Positions 42,329 through 43,235 of a stretch of DNA of 43,235 bases are shown here, one piece after another. The stretch covers positions 1 to 43,235 of the forward strand of contig CAWIZY010000024.1 of assembly GCA_963840725.1 (NCBI GenBank), given 5' to 3'. This DNA is from CAVWDU01 sp963840725. GTDB lineage: Bacteria > Pseudomonadota > Gammaproteobacteria > Pseudomonadales > Halieaceae. Within the stretch, counting starts at the first letter, position 1. Every line of letters starts with the position of its first letter. A program made the translations under genes and the position numbers. Under the pieces are notes generated by a model that made no database searches, was not told the origin of the DNA, and was given only the letters and a program-made list of their open reading frames with translations.

Positions 42329-43231
42329 ATGAGCTATGCCGCTCGCCATAACGTCGTCCCGTTTGTCGTCGCCATGCTTGGCATGGCGACCTATGTAGGC
42401 ATGGACGCGGTAATGAAAAGCCTCGCGATTGGAATCGGGGCCTACAACGCGATGTTCTGGCGAACCCTGATCGCGCTGGCTATCGCCGCCGCATTATTTT
42501 TCTGGAAACATGAGGGATGGCCGCGAAAATCGTCCCTCAGGCTGCATCTCTGGCGCGGGGTGGTGACCTCACTCATGGCTTTTCTTTTTTTCTGGGGCCT
42601 GGTTCACGTGCCCTTGGCCGAGGCGGTGGGACTGACCTTCATCGCGCCACTGATCGCCCTGTACCTGGCAGCTCTCCTGTTGCATGAGGAGATAGGCGGC
42701 CAGGCCATAATTGCCTCGATGGTAGGCCTGATCGGGGCGCTGGTGATTATCGGTGGCAAACTCGGCGGAGAGTACAGCGACGACCTGGGCAAGGGTATTG
42801 CCGCGATACTTTGTTCCGCACTGCTCTACGCCTACAACCTGATCCTGCAAAGACAGCAGGCACTGATCGCCCGGCCCATCGAAATCGCATTTTTCCAGAG
42901 CCTGACCGTGGTCGTCATTTATCTGATACCTGCCCCATTCCTGGCGATCATGCCGGCGGCGGATATACTGCCGGCGCTGATTACGGCAGCGGTACTGGGG
43001 ATTGTCTCCCTGCTCTTGATAGCTTGGGCTTACGCACGGGCCGAGGCCAGAATTCTGATTCCGGCGGAATATTCCGCCTTCATCTGGGCGGCGCTATTGG
43101 GTTTTCTGGTGTTCGCAGAGGCGGTCACCGCCGCGACCCTCGCAGGTACGGCCCTGATCGTCATCGGCTGCCTGGTGGCCGCCCGCCAACATCCCGGGCA
43201 AGTGGACCATGTGGAAACGACAGCGGTGTGA
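42329..43231 (+). CDS. EamA/DMT-family transporter
   Basis: This protein of 300 residues has about ten hydrophobic segments in two EamA repeats. The first has TYVGMDAVMKSLAIGIGAYN, then FWRTLIALAIAAALFFW and LVHVPLAEAVGLTFIAPLIA. The second has AILCSALLYAYNLILQRQQA and YARAEARILIPAEYSAFIWA. ATG 42329 (MSYAARHNVVPFVVAMLG) begins the first helix region; the upstream ATG/GTG starts add a polar Cys/Arg extension overlapping decayed sequence. Such proteins export or import small metabolites; the substrate is not predictable. It ends four bases before the window edge. Confidence 0.9.
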   Translation: MSYAARHNVVPFVVAMLGMATYVGMDAVMKSLAIGIGAYNAMFWRTLIALAIAAALFFWKHEGWPRKSSLRLHLWRGVVTSLMAFLFFWGLVHVPLAEAVGLTFIAPLIALYLAALLLHEEIGGQAIIASMVGLIGALVIIGGKLGGEYSDDLGKGIAAILCSALLYAYNLILQRQQALIARPIEIAFFQSLTVVVIYLIPAPFLAIMPAADILPALITAAVLGIVSLLLIAWAYARAEARILIPAEYSAFIWAALLGFLVFAEAVTAATLAGTALIVIGCLVAARQHPGQVDHVETTAV

Positions 43232-43235
43232 AGAC

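Overview
The window looks like one chromosomal segment of a free-living, probably marine, gammaproteobacterium. GC content is moderately high, genes are short-spaced, and most predicted proteins carry Gram-negative export signals or outer-membrane barrels. No rRNA, tRNA, phage or CRISPR signal was seen. The taxonomic guess is an inference from gene content only.

Left third (1-14295), a surface-polysaccharide island. A very large secreted multi-domain protein runs off the left edge. It is followed by a co-directional set: hexapeptide acetyltransferase, NAD-dependent sugar epimerase, DegT-type aminotransferase, Wzx-like flippase and a family-4-like glycosyltransferase. Genes in this set are joined by ATGA overlaps. 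Four of the five are each broken by one apparent extra base, and in all four the excess base can be assigned to a run of G. Next come a methyltransferase remnant under a near-consensus sigma-54 promoter, a sigma-54 activator with its own sigma-54-like promoter, and a divergent pair encoding a Wza-like export protein and an outer-membrane barrel.

Centre-left (14590-17817), the most interesting locus. It has a small Tat-signal-like protein ending in a (Pro-Lys-Lys)7 tail, a PqqD-like protein, an HPr-kinase-like protein and a nucleotidyltransferase. Together they resemble a peptide or small-protein modification cassette that lacks any recognised cyclase, protease or radical-SAM enzyme.

Centre (17948-31714). 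This part holds a CocE/NonD-type serine hydrolase, a DUF3604 metal-hydrolase-like protein (frameshifted) and a secreted protein of unknown function. It also holds a cell-surface-signalling set (ECF sigma factor, FecR-like regulator, convergent TonB receptor with an STN domain), a divergent acidic Cys-rich secreted protein, a CorA/ZntB-like metal transporter and a large MscS-type channel.

Right third (31715-43231), mostly sparse and decayed. It contains remnants of a TPR protein, a TetR regulator, two Y1/RAYT transposases and an AtoE-like fatty-acid transporter with many frameshifts. Interspersed are apparently intact genes: an APC-family permease, several secreted unknowns and an EamA-type transporter.

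Scattered through the window are four copies of one palindromic MITE-like repeat in CTAG-type sites. A second, unrelated MITE-like element sits directly against one of the copies. Two of the insertions lie exactly at TAG stop codons.
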